From Burkholderiaceae bacterium (GTDB taxonomy: Bacteria; Pseudomonadota; Gammaproteobacteria; Burkholderiales; Burkholderiaceae_C): a stretch of 64,000 nt of DNA. Below the pieces are notes generated by a model. That model saw nothing but the letters and a program-made list of their open reading frames with translations. It was not told the origin of the DNA and did not search any database. Position numbers and translations under genes: made by a program. The stretch's first letter is position 1. The number at the start of each line of letters is the position of its first letter. Shown here piece after piece: positions 24,545-33,612 of this stretch. The stretch is from NCBI GenBank assembly GCA_019745555.1, contig JAIESX010000027.1, forward strand, positions 1 through 64,000, written 5' to 3'.

Positions 24545-26685
24545 ACAAACTGAAATTGTCGGCAGCGCGCTGGGTGGTGGCTGTTCTGGGTTCGCTGGTC
24601 GCGCGGTCGTCACTCCACGCCCAGGTGGCATCGGTCGAGTCGCAGGCTGCTGGTGGCATGCCCATCATCCAGGCGGTGACGGGCTCTCTGCAGGGTGGGG
24701 TGGAGGTCGTCAAGATCGACCTGTCCCAGCCCTTGAAGGTCGTACCCAATGGCTTTTCGATCAAGTCGCCCGCCAAGATCGCTCTGGATTTTGCGGGCGT
24801 CGGCAATGTGATGGGGCGGTCGACCATTGATGTGAACCAGGGCAATCTTCAGTCCATCAACATGATCCCCGCCGGTGATCGCACGCGCGTGGTGCTCAAC
24901 CTGCGGCAGGCGACCAATTACAAGGCGGAGTTGCAGGGGCAGTCCTTGCTGGTGACGCTGGAGCCTGTGGTCGCCAGCGCCACGCCTGCCGGCCCCGCTT
25001 CGGCCTTCGCGGAAAACAAGAGTCGTGAAACCTTGCCGATCAAGGATCTGGACTTCCGTCGTGGTGTGAGTGGCTCCGGACGCGTGGTGGTGGCGCTACC
25101 CAATAGCCAGGTCGGCGTGGATATTCGGCAGAGTGGCCAGACCCTGGTGGTCGAGTTCATGAAGTCCAGCCTGCCGGAGGGCTTGCGTCGCAAACTCGAT
25201 GTCAGTGATTTCGGTACGCCGGTTCAGAGCGTTACGGCTTTCCAGATTGGTGACCGCGTTCGCATGGTCATTGAGCCCAAGGGTAACTGGGAGCACAGCG
25301 CCTATCAGAGCGATGAACAGTTTGTAGTCGAGGTGAAGCCGCAGCGCGTGGATCCGACTAAGCTGACCCAGGGGCCGGGATATACGGGACAGAAGCTGTC
25401 CCTGAATTTCCAGAACATCGAAATCCGCGCCTTGCTGCAGGTGATTGCGGACTTCACCAACTTCAACGTGGTTACCTCGGATTCGGTGACAGGTAATGTG
25501 ACGCTGCGGCTCCAGGATGTGCCCTGGGATCAGGCGCTGGAAATCATCCTGCAGTCCAAGGGTCTTGGCTTGCGCAAGAACGGCAATGTGCTGTGGATTG
25601 CGCCGAAGGACGAGATCATCGCGAAAGAGAAGTTGGAGCGTGAAGCGAATGCGGCGTTGGAAACACTGGAGCCCGTGAGGACTCAGACATTCCAGCTCAA
25701 TTACGCCAAAGCTGTTGATGTTTCACGTCAACTCATGGGTGTCGCAGTTCCTGGCGCGGGCCCGGCTCCAGCGGCAGGCCCCGGTGGCGTCAACTCTGCT
25801 CGGATACTGAGCCCCCGCGGTAGTGCAATCGCGGAGGCACGAACAAACCAGCTGTTTGTCACGGACATCGCGAGTAAATTGGAGCAAGTGCAAGACATCA
25901 TTGCAAGGCTTGATATTCCTGTTCGTCAGGTGTTGATCGAGGCGCGCATCGTCGAAGCCTCGGACGTCTTCGGGAAGTCTCTCGGTGTCCGCTTGGGCGG
26001 TGGCATGGATCAGATCTCCACCGGTTCCGGGCGTGGCGTGGATTTCGGTCCGACCTACAACGCAACGTCGGCTGGAACTACCAACGGCACCTTTGTCAAT
26101 TTGCCGGCCATTGGTCTTCTGGGCGCGAGTGCCGGTACTTTCGCCGTGTCGATCTTTGGGGAGAACGCTGCACGCTTCCTGAACCTCGAAATCTCCGCGC
26201 TGGAGGCCGATGGCAAGGGCAAGGTGGTGTCGAGTCCGCGAGTGGTGACGGCTGACAAGGTCAAGGCTGTCATCGAGCAGGGTACTGAACTGCCTTACCA
26301 GGTGGCATCTGCGAGCGGTGCCACGTCCATCGCCTTCCGCAAGGCTAACCTGATGCTCGAGGTTACGCCTCAGATCACGCCCGAGGGCAATGTGATTCTC
26401 GACTTGGACATCAACAAGGACACCGTCGGCCAATCGACTCCGGCTGGCTTCGCCATCGATACCAAGCATGTCAAGACGCAGGTGCTGGTTGAAAACGGAG
26501 GTACTGTGGTCATTGGCGGCATCTTCACGCAGACCGAACAGGAAGATACGGCCAAGATTCCTTTCTTCGGTGACCTGCCGGGGCTGGGTGTGCTGTTCCG
26601 TAACAAGGTCAAGCGGTCCGAGAAGCGCGAGATGCTGGTCTTCATCACGCCCAAGGCGCTGACGGACCGCACCTCTCTGCGTTGA
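24541..26685 (+). CDS. pilQ: Type IV pilus secretin PilQ
   Basis: Outer-membrane secretin, 714 aa, through which the pilus fibre passes. A Sec signal peptide (residues 1-28) is followed by two AMIN domains that bind peptidoglycan (roughly residues 45-150 and 165-275), an STN/N0 domain (LNFQNIEIRALLQVIADFT), N1, and the secretin core with VLIEARIVEAS, SSPRVVT and the C-terminal VVIGGIFTQ and LPGLGVLFRNK blocks. ATG 24541 overlaps the pilP stop. A linker rich in Gly, Pro and Ala lies near residue 405. Confidence 0.95.
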   Translation: MNKLKLSAARWVVAVLGSLVARSSLHAQVASVESQAAGGMPIIQAVTGSLQGGVEVVKIDLSQPLKVVPNGFSIKSPAKIALDFAGVGNVMGRSTIDVNQGNLQSINMIPAGDRTRVVLNLRQATNYKAELQGQSLLVTLEPVVASATPAGPASAFAENKSRETLPIKDLDFRRGVSGSGRVVVALPNSQVGVDIRQSGQTLVVEFMKSSLPEGLRRKLDVSDFGTPVQSVTAFQIGDRVRMVIEPKGNWEHSAYQSDEQFVVEVKPQRVDPTKLTQGPGYTGQKLSLNFQNIEIRALLQVIADFTNFNVVTSDSVTGNVTLRLQDVPWDQALEIILQSKGLGLRKNGNVLWIAPKDEIIAKEKLEREANAALETLEPVRTQTFQLNYAKAVDVSRQLMGVAVPGAGPAPAAGPGGVNSARILSPRGSAIAEARTNQLFVTDIASKLEQVQDIIARLDIPVRQVLIEARIVEASDVFGKSLGVRLGGGMDQISTGSGRGVDFGPTYNATSAGTTNGTFVNLPAIGLLGASAGTFAVSIFGENAARFLNLEISALEADGKGKVVSSPRVVTADKVKAVIEQGTELPYQVASASGATSIAFRKANLMLEVTPQITPEGNVILDLDINKDTVGQSTPAGFAIDTKHVKTQVLVENGGTVVIGGIFTQTEQEDTAKIPFFGDLPGLGVLFRNKVKRSEKREMLVFITPKALTDRTSLR

Positions 26686-27227
26686 CTTCAGATCATCCTT
26701 CTTCTCTGTCGATCAGCTTGGTCGGCTTGCCGGGATCCGGCAAGTCGACTGTCGGGCGACAGTTGGCCCGCCGTCTGCATCTAGGTTTTACCGACTCGGA
26801 TCATGTGATCGAGCAGCGGATCGGCTGCTCCATCCGCGCTTTTTTCGAGCGCGAGGGCGAAGATCGATTTCGCGACATTGAAGCCGAGGTCATTGACGAG
26901 CTGACCCGGACAGGCGGTGTGCTGTCCACAGGAGGCGGGGCGGTGCTGCGAAGGGAGAACCGGGAGCATTTGCATCAGCGCGGACAGGTGATCTACCTGA
27001 AGTCGACGCCCGAGGAACTGATGCGTCGGCTGCGACACGATACGCAGCGCCCTTTGCTCCAGGTCCAGGACCCTTTGCAGCGCCTGCGAGATCTTTACGC
27101 ACAGCGTGATCCGCTTTATCGTGAAACCGCACATTTCGTCATCGACACCGGTCGCCCGTCGGTCGCGACCCTGGTCAATATGATCATCATGCAGCTTGAG
27201 CTGGCAGGGGTGCTGCCCAAGTCCTAG
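26682..27227 (+). CDS. aroK: Shikimate kinase
   Basis: Phosphorylates shikimate with ATP in the aromatic amino acid pathway. The 181-residue NMP-kinase-fold protein shows Walker A GLPGSGKST, the shikimate-binding FTDSDHVIE and FRDIE, the GGG loop STGGGAVLR, and a lid arginine in TQRPLL. It uses a TTG start at 26682 overlapping the pilQ stop, so it is translationally coupled to the pilus operon. Linkage of aroK/aroB to pilQ is old and widespread in proteobacteria. Confidence 0.95.
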   Translation: MTSDHPSSLSISLVGLPGSGKSTVGRQLARRLHLGFTDSDHVIEQRIGCSIRAFFEREGEDRFRDIEAEVIDELTRTGGVLSTGGGAVLRRENREHLHQRGQVIYLKSTPEELMRRLRHDTQRPLLQVQDPLQRLRDLYAQRDPLYRETAHFVIDTGRPSVATLVNMIIMQLELAGVLPKS

Positions 27228-27273
27228 TCCTGGTTGCCCTGAGTTGCGCGCTTGCCTGACCTAAACTAGAGGG

Positions 27274-28404
27274 ATGTCCGAACTTACGACTTCCGGGGCT
27301 ACAGCGACCCGGCCGCTCCAGATCCAGCTGGGTGAGCGCAGCTATGATATCCTCGTCGGCAGCGGCCTGCTGACCCAAGCCAGCAGCTATTCCGGCCTGC
27401 CACGCGCCGCGCAGGCCCTGATCGTCTGCAACGAGACTGTGGCGCCCTTGTACGCCGAGGCGCTGCGGGAGCAGTTGCGTGCGCACTATCAGCAGGTGCA
27501 TGTGCTGGCGCTACCCGACGGTGAGGCGTACAAGGATTGGCAGACTCTCAACCGCATCTTCGACGTCTTGCTGGACAAAGGCTGCGATCGCAAGACAGTG
27601 CTCTACGCCCTCGGGGGCGGTGTGGTCGGCGACATGACCGGCTTTGCCGCGGCCAGCTATATGCGGGGTGTTCCTTTCGTGCAGGTGCCGACGACCCTGC
27701 TGGCCCAGGTGGATTCGTCGGTCGGGGGCAAGACGGCCATCAACCACCCTCTGGGCAAGAACATGATTGGCGCCTTCTACCAGCCGCAGCGCGTCATCTG
27801 CGATCTTGACACGCTCAGGACGCTGCCGGAGCGCGAGCTCAGTGCCGGGCTAGCGGAAGTGATCAAGTATGGACCGATCGCCGACATGGCCCTGCTGGAC
27901 TGGCTGGAGAACAATATGGACGCGCTGCGCGCACGCTCCATGCCCGCCCTCGCGCATGCCGTGCGACGCAGCTGCGAAATCAAGGCGGACGTGGTCGGAC
28001 AGGACGAGCGCGAGGCTGGTCTGCGGGCCATCCTGAATTTCGGCCACACCTTCGGCCATGCCATCGAGGCGGGCCTGGGTTTCGGGGTCTGGCTGCATGG
28101 TGAGGCCGTGGGTTGCGGCATGGTGATGGCTGCCACGCTGTCGCAGCGTCTCGGGCTGGTGGACCAGGCCTTTGTCCTGCGCCTGCGCACCCTCATCGAG
28201 CGTGCGGGTCTGCCCGTCGTCGGTCCTGTACTGGATGCCGGTGACAACGCAGGTCGCTATCTGGCGCTGATGCGGGTGGACAAGAAGGCCGAGGCGGGCG
28301 AGATCAAGTTCGTGGTCATCGAGGCGCCGGGCCGGGCCGCGGTGCGCGGCGCACCGGATGCACTGGTGCGCGAGGTCATCGATGCTTGCTGTCTACGCCA
28401 GTGA
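27274..28404 (+). CDS. aroB: 3-dehydroquinate synthase
   Basis: Converts DAHP to 3-dehydroquinate, the second shikimate-pathway step, using NAD and a divalent metal. The 376-residue protein has the NAD-binding [19 protein letters not shown], the substrate block [15 protein letters not shown], and metal ligands in LAEVIKYG (Glu), [10 protein letters not shown] (His) and [10 protein letters not shown] (His). The 46-bp gap after aroK ends in AGAGGG, a good SD. The 3' end overlaps dgt by 23 bp. Confidence 0.97.
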   Translation: MSELTTSGATATRPLQIQLGERSYDILVGSGLLTQASSYSGLPRAAQALIVCNETVAPLYAEALREQLRAHYQQVHVLALPDGEAYKDWQTLNRIFDVLLDKGCDRKTVLYALGGGVVGDMTGFAAASYMRGVPFVQVPTTLLAQVDSSVGGKTAINHPLGKNMIGAFYQPQRVICDLDTLRTLPERELSAGLAEVIKYGPIADMALLDWLENNMDALRARSMPALAHAVRRSCEIKADVVGQDEREAGLRAILNFGHTFGHAIEAGLGFGVWLHGEAVGCGMVMAATLSQRLGLVDQAFVLRLRTLIERAGLPVVGPVLDAGDNAGRYLALMRVDKKAEAGEIKFVVIEAPGRAAVRGAPDALVREVIDACCLRQ

Positions 28405-29554
28405 CCCGGCGCGCACGCGAGGGCGGCGCCATCCCGAGACAGCAGCACCGACGCGGACCGAGTACCAGCGCGACCGCGACCGCATCGTCCACTCCACGGC
28501 TTTCCGGCGTCTGGTCTACAAGACCCAGGTCTTCCTGAACCACGAGGGTGATCTGTTCCGTACGCGGCTCACCCATTCGCTGGAAGTGGCGCAACTGGGC
28601 CGATCGATCGCGCGCTCCCTGGGCCTGAACGAGGATCTGGTGGAGGCGATCGCCCTGGCGCACGATCTCGGTCATACGCCCTTCGGGCATGTGGGGCAGG
28701 ACGCACTCAACGAGTGCATGGCCGCCTATGGCGGGTTCGAGCACAACCTGCAGAGCCTGCGTGTGGTAGATCAGCTGGAAGAGCGCTACCCCGGGTTCGA
28801 CGGGCTCAACCTGACCTTCGAGACGCGTGAAGGCATCCTCAAGCATTGCTCGCGTTCCAATGCCGAGCAGATCGAGGCGCAGGAGCCTGGCGGCGTAGGG
28901 CGCCGCTTCCTGGACCGGACGCAGCCCAGCCTGGAGGCGCAGTTGTGCAATCTGGCGGACGAGATCGCTTACAACGCACACGACATCGACGACGGTGTAC
29001 GCTCCGGCCTGATCACGCTGGAGCAACTCGCCTCGGTGCCCCTGTTCGAGACCTACCGCCAAGAGGCCCTGCAGGAGCATCCCATGCTGGCAGACGCACA
29101 GGCGGGACGGCGTCTGCTCTACGAAGGCATACGCCGCATGCTCAGCGCGCAGGTCTATGACGTGATCGCCGCGACGCAGGTCCGGCTGCATGACAGTCGG
29201 CCGGCGAATGCCGATGCAGCCCGGCTGTTGCCGCCGCAGCTGGCTTTCAGCGCCGAGATGCGGGAGCAGTCCGTGGTGCTCAAGAAGTTTCTGTTTCAGA
29301 ACCTGTACCGCCATCCGCAGGTCATGCTGACCATGGGGCTGGCGCGCCAGGTCATTCAGGAGCTGTTCGTCTGCTACCGGGAAGCCCCACAGGAAATGCA
29401 GGCCGGACACGCAGCCCGCGCGCAGGCTGCCTTGCGGCGGCCGGACGCCGAGAGCGCCATCGCACGTGTGGTGGCTGATTACATCGCCGGCATGACGGAC
29501 CGTTACGCCAGCCGGGAACACACGCGCCTGACGGGCCGGAGTTTGTGGACATGA
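28382..29554 (+). CDS. dgt: dGTPase-like HD-domain triphosphohydrolase
   Basis: Deoxynucleoside triphosphate triphosphohydrolase of the HD superfamily, 390 aa, releasing tripolyphosphate from dNTPs. The N-terminal [21 protein letters not shown] and [11 protein letters not shown] segments are conserved. HD residues lie in [24 protein letters not shown] and, further on, [16 protein letters not shown] 28382 lies within the end of aroB in a different frame; an in-frame ATG at 28358 overlaps even more. The MFS gene starts on its stop codon (ATGAG). Confidence 0.93.
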   Translation: MLAVYASDPARTRGRRHPETAAPTRTEYQRDRDRIVHSTAFRRLVYKTQVFLNHEGDLFRTRLTHSLEVAQLGRSIARSLGLNEDLVEAIALAHDLGHTPFGHVGQDALNECMAAYGGFEHNLQSLRVVDQLEERYPGFDGLNLTFETREGILKHCSRSNAEQIEAQEPGGVGRRFLDRTQPSLEAQLCNLADEIAYNAHDIDDGVRSGLITLEQLASVPLFETYRQEALQEHPMLADAQAGRRLLYEGIRRMLSAQVYDVIAATQVRLHDSRPANADAARLLPPQLAFSAEMREQSVVLKKFLFQNLYRHPQVMLTMGLARQVIQELFVCYREAPQEMQAGHAARAQAALRRPDAESAIARVVADYIAGMTDRYASREHTRLTGRSLWT

Positions 29555-30813
29555 GTGCAAAGCCGGCTCTGACCGCAAATCGCCTATCGACCTCAGCGGC
29601 ACACCCGGACAAGGTGGGTGCCTGGGTGGTGATAGGTGCGGGGGTTAGTGCGGCCCTGCATGTGGGCAAGCTCTCGCCGGCCCTGCCGGCGCTCGGTGAC
29701 GCGCTGGGCATCTCGCTGCTCCAGGCCGGCTTTCTGCTGTCACTGGTGCAGCTGGCCGGCATGACCCTGGGCCTGCTGGTCGGGCTCTCGGCCGACACCC
29801 TTGGGCTGAAGCGCAGCATGGTCGTGGGGCTGCTGCTGCTGACCGTGGCCTCGTTGCTGGGTGGCTGGGCGCGTGATGCCCAGGCCTTGCTGGTTCTGCG
29901 CGCGGTGGAGGGGCTGGGTTTCCTGCTGGTTTCCATGCCTGCGCCCAGCCTGATCCGGCAGCTGGTGCCGCCTGAGCGCATGAGTGCGATGCTGGGCTTG
30001 TGGGGGGCCTATATGCCATTGGGTACAGCACTGGCACTGTTGTGCGGGCCACTGGTGATCGCGCTGGCGGGCTGGGAATTCTGGTGGTGGTTGCTGGCAG
30101 CCCTGACCCTGCTCATGGCAGGCGGCGTGCTGAAAAGGGTGCCCTCAGATCGGCAGCGCAGGTTGGCGGCCCAGCCGTCCCCGGGTGCTGTGTCTGGCTG
30201 GTGGGGTCGTCTGCGCCAGACCCTGCGTGCGCCGGGGCCCTGGCTGGTGGCCTTGAGCTTTGCGGTGTACTCTGGGCAGTGGCTGGCGGTCATCGGTTTC
30301 CTGCCCACGATCTACGCGCAAGCCGGTGTGGCGGGCGGCCTGAGTGCCGTGCTGACCGCGCTGGTGGCCGGCGTCAACATGGTGGGCAATATCGCCTCGG
30401 GTCGTCTGCTGGGGCGTGGCGTCCCGCCACAGTGGCTGCTCTACGTCGGCTTTGGCATCATGGGGCTGGGCACGCTGCTGGCCTTCTTTGTGTGGCCGCT
30501 CTCACCGCATGGAGAGGGGCTGCCGTCCGTGTTGCGTTTCCTGGCAGTCCTATTGTTCTCCATGCTGGGGGGCATGATTCCCGGGACCTTGTTCTCCCTT
30601 GCCGTGCGCCTGGCGCCCGGTGAAGGGACGGTGTCCACCACCGTGGGCTGGATGCAGCAATGGGCATCGATCGGGCAATTCGCCGGGCCGCCGCTCGTGG
30701 CCTGGGTGGCCAGTCAGATGGGCGGCTGGCACTGGACCTGGCTGGTGACTGGCACGTGCTCGCTCGTCGGGCTGTGGCTGGCCAGGCAGCTGGGTCGCAG
30801 GAGTGCGCCATGA
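29551..30813 (+). CDS. MFS transporter
   Basis: A 420-residue major facilitator superfamily protein with twelve hydrophobic segments in two halves. The loop 2-3 signature appears as GLSADTLGLKRSMV, and the middle loop is basic (KRVPSDRQRR). It looks like the CynX/NimT-type branch, whose members carry small organic or inorganic anions, but the substrate cannot be read. ATG 29551 overlaps the dgt stop and its own stop overlaps the DUF1415 start. Confidence 0.88.
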   Translation: MSAKPALTANRLSTSAAHPDKVGAWVVIGAGVSAALHVGKLSPALPALGDALGISLLQAGFLLSLVQLAGMTLGLLVGLSADTLGLKRSMVVGLLLLTVASLLGGWARDAQALLVLRAVEGLGFLLVSMPAPSLIRQLVPPERMSAMLGLWGAYMPLGTALALLCGPLVIALAGWEFWWWLLAALTLLMAGGVLKRVPSDRQRRLAAQPSPGAVSGWWGRLRQTLRAPGPWLVALSFAVYSGQWLAVIGFLPTIYAQAGVAGGLSAVLTALVAGVNMVGNIASGRLLGRGVPPQWLLYVGFGIMGLGTLLAFFVWPLSPHGEGLPSVLRFLAVLLFSMLGGMIPGTLFSLAVRLAPGEGTVSTTVGWMQQWASIGQFAGPPLVAWVASQMGGWHWTWLVTGTCSLVGLWLARQLGRRSAP

Positions 30814-31400
30814 GCACAAAGGCGGACATCCCTGCCGAGTTGCACGACACGGTGTGTCGCGACATGCAGGTCTGGCTCGAGCGGGCCGTGATCGGCCTCA
30901 ATCTATGCCCTTTCGCCAAGAGCGTGCATGTCAAAGGACAGATCCGTTGGGTCGTCAGTGCTGCACGTGACGCGCAGGCCTTGCGTGAGGACCTGCGCCA
31001 GGCGTTGCTGGCCCTGGTTGCCAGCGATCCTGCGCAGACAGACACCACGCTGCTGATGGCGCCCTGGTGTCTGGCCGACTTTCTGGACTTCAACGATTTC
31101 CTCGGCGAGGCCGATGCCGTGCTGGACGAGCTGGACCTGCAGGGTACGCTGCAGATCGCCAGCTTTCACCCGGATTTCCAGTTCGCCGGTACGATACCGG
31201 ACGACATCACCAACTACAGCAACCGCGCGCCTTATCCCACTCTGCACCTGTTGCGCGAGGCGAGCATTGACCGCGCGGTGGAAGCATTTCCGGAGGCTGA
31301 GGCCATCTATGAGCACAATATGCAGTGCCTGCGTGAGCTGGGGCCGGCGGGCTGGCAGGCCCTGGACGTACGCCGCAACGTGAAGGACGATCTGCCGTGA
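30810..31400 (+). CDS. DUF1415 family protein
   Basis: A 196-residue soluble protein of the uncharacterised DUF1415 family. Conserved-looking blocks are VWLERAVIGLNLCPFAKSV near residue 25 (the LNLCPFAK motif is diagnostic), TTLLMAPWCLADFLDFNDFL, and ASFHPDFQFAG followed by APYPTLHLLREAS near residues 115-150. No signal peptide or membrane segment. The gene is fused into a run of overlapping genes (ATGA with the MFS gene, GTGA with the methyltransferase). The conserved Cys, His, Asp and Arg residues could form an active site, but no function is known to me. Confidence 0.88.
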   Translation: MSTKADIPAELHDTVCRDMQVWLERAVIGLNLCPFAKSVHVKGQIRWVVSAARDAQALREDLRQALLALVASDPAQTDTTLLMAPWCLADFLDFNDFLGEADAVLDELDLQGTLQIASFHPDFQFAGTIPDDITNYSNRAPYPTLHLLREASIDRAVEAFPEAEAIYEHNMQCLRELGPAGWQALDVRRNVKDDLP

Positions 31401-32311
31401 AGTCCGCAACCAAGAAGCCTTCCCCTGGTGCTGTGCGCGACGTGGCCGAGGAGCTGGGTTTGCGCGAGGGTCAGTCGCTCGAGCTGCTCAAGGAGCTGCA
31501 CATCCTCACGCGCGAGGGCAAGCTCAACCAGGACAGCCGGCGCAAGCTCAAGCAGGTCTATCACCTCTACCGCTTCATCGAGGAACTGTTGCAGGAGCTT
31601 GCGCCCGCTTCGGGAGACGGCGCGGGCCTGACGCTGGCCGATCACGGGGCTGGCAAGTCCTATCTGGGCTTCATCGTCTACGACCTCTACTTCCGCCAGC
31701 ATGCCGCCGGCCGGGTCTACGGTATCGAGACGCGCGCCGAGCTGGTGCAGAAGTCGCGCGAACTGGCGCAACACCTGGGCTTCGAGCGTATGAGTTTTCT
31801 CAACCTCAGCGTGGCCGAATCCATGCAGTCGCAGGAACTGCCGGAGCGTATCGATGTGGTCACGGCCCTGCATGCGTGCGACACGGCGACGGACGACGCC
31901 ATCGCCTTCGGCCTGCAGAAGCAGGCGCGGGCCATGGTGCTGGTGCCCTGCTGTCAGGCCGAGGTGGCGCGCGCGCTGAACGCGGGCAAGGCGCTGTCCC
32001 TGTCACGCACGCCGCTGGCCGAGCTCTGGCGCCATCCCCTGCACACGCGTGAGCTCGGCAGCCAGATCACCAATGTCCTGCGCTGTCTTTACCTGGAGGC
32101 CATGGGCTACCAGGTCACGGTCACGGAACTCGTGGGCTGGGAGCACAGTCTCAAGAACGAGCTGATCCTGGCGCGCTACACCGGGCAGCGCAAGCGGGCT
32201 GCCGCCCAGCGCCTGCGTGCCATACTGGAGCAGTTCGGTCTGGAGAATCTGCTGCAAAGCCGTTTCCGCTTGCCCGAAGGTCAACCGCCGCTGCGTGATG
32301 GCGTTGCATGA
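31397..32311 (+). CDS. Class I SAM-dependent methyltransferase with PCC motif
   Basis: A 304-residue protein with an N-terminal helical domain (residues 1-65) and a Rossmann methyltransferase domain of the Methyltransf_32 type. Motif I reads LTLADHGAGKSYLGFIVYD, motif II YGIETRAEL, and the motif IV region has ALHACDTATDDAI followed by LVPCCQAEVA. The ALHAC-ATD and PCC pattern is shared with eukaryotic GSTCD and resembles the tRNA 2'-O-methyltransferase TRM13 (HLCG-ATD, CCHH). An RNA substrate is therefore a reasonable guess only. GTG start overlaps the DUF1415 stop. Confidence 0.82.
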   Translation: MKSATKKPSPGAVRDVAEELGLREGQSLELLKELHILTREGKLNQDSRRKLKQVYHLYRFIEELLQELAPASGDGAGLTLADHGAGKSYLGFIVYDLYFRQHAAGRVYGIETRAELVQKSRELAQHLGFERMSFLNLSVAESMQSQELPERIDVVTALHACDTATDDAIAFGLQKQARAMVLVPCCQAEVARALNAGKALSLSRTPLAELWRHPLHTRELGSQITNVLRCLYLEAMGYQVTVTELVGWEHSLKNELILARYTGQRKRAAAQRLRAILEQFGLENLLQSRFRLPEGQPPLRDGVA

Positions 32312-32355
32312 AGAGTCGGCGCAGGGTCTGCGCCATGTTTGATAGAGGTCGAATC

Positions 32356-32814
32356 ATGATGCGAATTTGGATGTATCTGCCCGCCCTGCTGCTGGCCGGA
32401 TGCGCCACCAGCAGCCCGGACGTGATCCAGCGCGGCGATGCCCAGCGGCTGTCGACCGTGGTCGACGCTGTGGTGCTCTCGGTGCGGGCCGTCACGGTCG
32501 AAGGCAGCCAGTCCGGCGTCGGGGCCGCCGCCGGTGGTGCGGTGGGCGGCATTGCCGGCTATGGTGCGGGCAGCAGCCAGCGCGAGGCCCAGGTCATCGG
32601 CATCGTGGGTGCAGTGGCGGGTGCGGTAGCAGGTAATGTGATCGAGCGGGCTGGCACGCGTGAAGAAGCCTACGAGATCCTGGTGCAGCTCAAGAATGGT
32701 GAGCGGCGTGCGATCGTCCAGGCCAAGGGTGCCGAGGTGTTCGAACCCGGTGAGGCCGTGATCCTGATCACCACCAGTGGCAAGGTGCGCGTGGCCAAGG
32801 CTCCGAAGATGTAA
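32356..32814 (+). CDS. Glycine-zipper (SlyB-like) lipoprotein
   Basis: Outer-membrane lipoprotein of 152 aa. The lipobox is LLLAGC (C16). A glycine-zipper 2TM segment at about residues 52-96 has repeated small-residue spacing (GAAAGGAVGGIAGYGAG and GIVGAVAGAVAGNVIE), as in SlyB/Pcp and the rickettsial 17-kDa antigen. The soluble C-terminus contains ILVQLKNGERRAIVQ. ATG 32356 has a GAGG SD 7 bases upstream. SlyB-type proteins stabilise the outer membrane under stress in E. coli; that role here is by homology only. Confidence 0.87.
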   Translation: MMRIWMYLPALLLAGCATSSPDVIQRGDAQRLSTVVDAVVLSVRAVTVEGSQSGVGAAAGGAVGGIAGYGAGSSQREAQVIGIVGAVAGAVAGNVIERAGTREEAYEILVQLKNGERRAIVQAKGAEVFEPGEAVILITTSGKVRVAKAPKM

Positions 32815-32838
32815 GTTAATCGGGGCCAGATTGGCCCT
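32815..32838 (+). repeat. REP-like palindrome upstream of RAYT
   Basis: TTAATCGGGG leads into a palindrome GGGCCA (32823-32828)-GAT-TGGCCC (32832-32837) ending CCCTAT. The layout TTAAT-(C)-GGGG ... CCCTAT recurs downstream of the transposase gene at 33656-33678, which suggests both are elements recognised by the adjacent RAYT. Confidence 0.5.
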
Positions 32839-32840
32839 AT

Positions 32841-32866
32841 GATGCGGCGGACTTCACTGCCGCATC
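32841..32866 (+). repeat. Hairpin directly before the RAYT start codon
   Basis: GATGCGGC (32841-32848) pairs perfectly with GCCGCATC (32859-32866) around a 10-nt loop. It ends 3 nt before the RAYT ATG and occupies the place where an SD would be, so it could keep expression low. It could also be the second half of the REP unit or a terminator for the lipoprotein gene; there is no U-tract. Confidence 0.5.
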
Positions 32867-32869
32867 GCC

Positions 32870-33556
32870 ATGGCCCGTCTGCCCCGTCTCAGCATTCCCG
32901 GTTACCCGCACCACGTGGTCCAGCGGGGCAACAACCGCCAGGCCATCTTTCTGGATTCGACAGACCGCCAGCAGATGCTGGAATTACTGGAGACGCAGGC
33001 CCGGCAGTTTGATGTGGCCATCCATGCCTATGTGCTCATGGACAACCACTTCCATCTGCTGCTGACCCCGCAGACGGTCGAGGGGCTGTCCCGGATGATG
33101 CAGGCCGTGGGCCGGCGTTACGTGCGCTACTTCAATGATCGTCACGGACGCAGCGGCACGCTCTGGGAAGGGCGCTACCGGTCCACCTTGATCGATGCGC
33201 AGGCCTATCTGCTGGCCTGCATGTGCTACATCGATCTGAACCCGGTGCGTGCGGGTCTCGTGGGGCAGGCGCGGGACTACGCCTGGTCCAGTCATGCCCA
33301 TTACGCCGGCTTGCGCAGCGACCGGCTGATCAGCCCCCATCCGCTTTACTGGCAACTGGGAAATACGCCGTTCGCGCGCGAAGCAGCCTATGCCCGCCTG
33401 GTGCAGGAGGGGCTGACCGCCGCCTGCCAGCAGGAACTGACCGACTCGGTCCTCAAGGGCTGGGCTTTGGGCGGCGCTGACTTCCTTGCAGAGCTGCAGA
33501 AAAAGACCGAGCGCCGGCTGAGCAGGTCCAAGCCCGGCAGGCCTGTGAAATCCTAG
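32870..33556 (+). CDS. REP-associated tyrosine transposase (RAYT)
   Basis: Single-strand DNA transposase of the Y1/IS200-related HUH family, 228 aa, in the RAYT branch, domesticated proteins linked to REP sequences. The N-terminus LPRLSIPGYPHHVVQRGNNRQ is diagnostic. The HUH pair is H60-F-H62 (MDNHFHLLL), and the catalytic Tyr is probably Y113 or Y120 (AYLLACMCYIDLNPVRAGL). The intact frame, single copy here and palindromes on both sides fit RAYT rather than a classical IS. A basic C-terminal tail may bind DNA. The start codon sits 3 nt after a perfect hairpin. Confidence 0.92.
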   Translation: MARLPRLSIPGYPHHVVQRGNNRQAIFLDSTDRQQMLELLETQARQFDVAIHAYVLMDNHFHLLLTPQTVEGLSRMMQAVGRRYVRYFNDRHGRSGTLWEGRYRSTLIDAQAYLLACMCYIDLNPVRAGLVGQARDYAWSSHAHYAGLRSDRLISPHPLYWQLGNTPFAREAAYARLVQEGLTAACQQELTDSVLKGWALGGADFLAELQKKTERRLSRSKPGRPVKS

Positions 33557-33612
33557 CGACCAGCGCGGGCCTTGGCCCCCGACTCGGTGGCAAGGCGGTC
33601 CGCTGTCATCCA

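Noticed and set aside
28733-28806. GGGTTCGA sequences resembling a tRNA T-loop
   Set aside because: They lie inside the conserved coding region of dgt and no acceptor or anticodon arms can be folded around them.
32870-33556. Classical insertion sequence
   Set aside because: The gene is a RAYT by its N-terminal and HUH motifs, with REP-like flanks rather than IS200/IS605-type ends or a target duplication.
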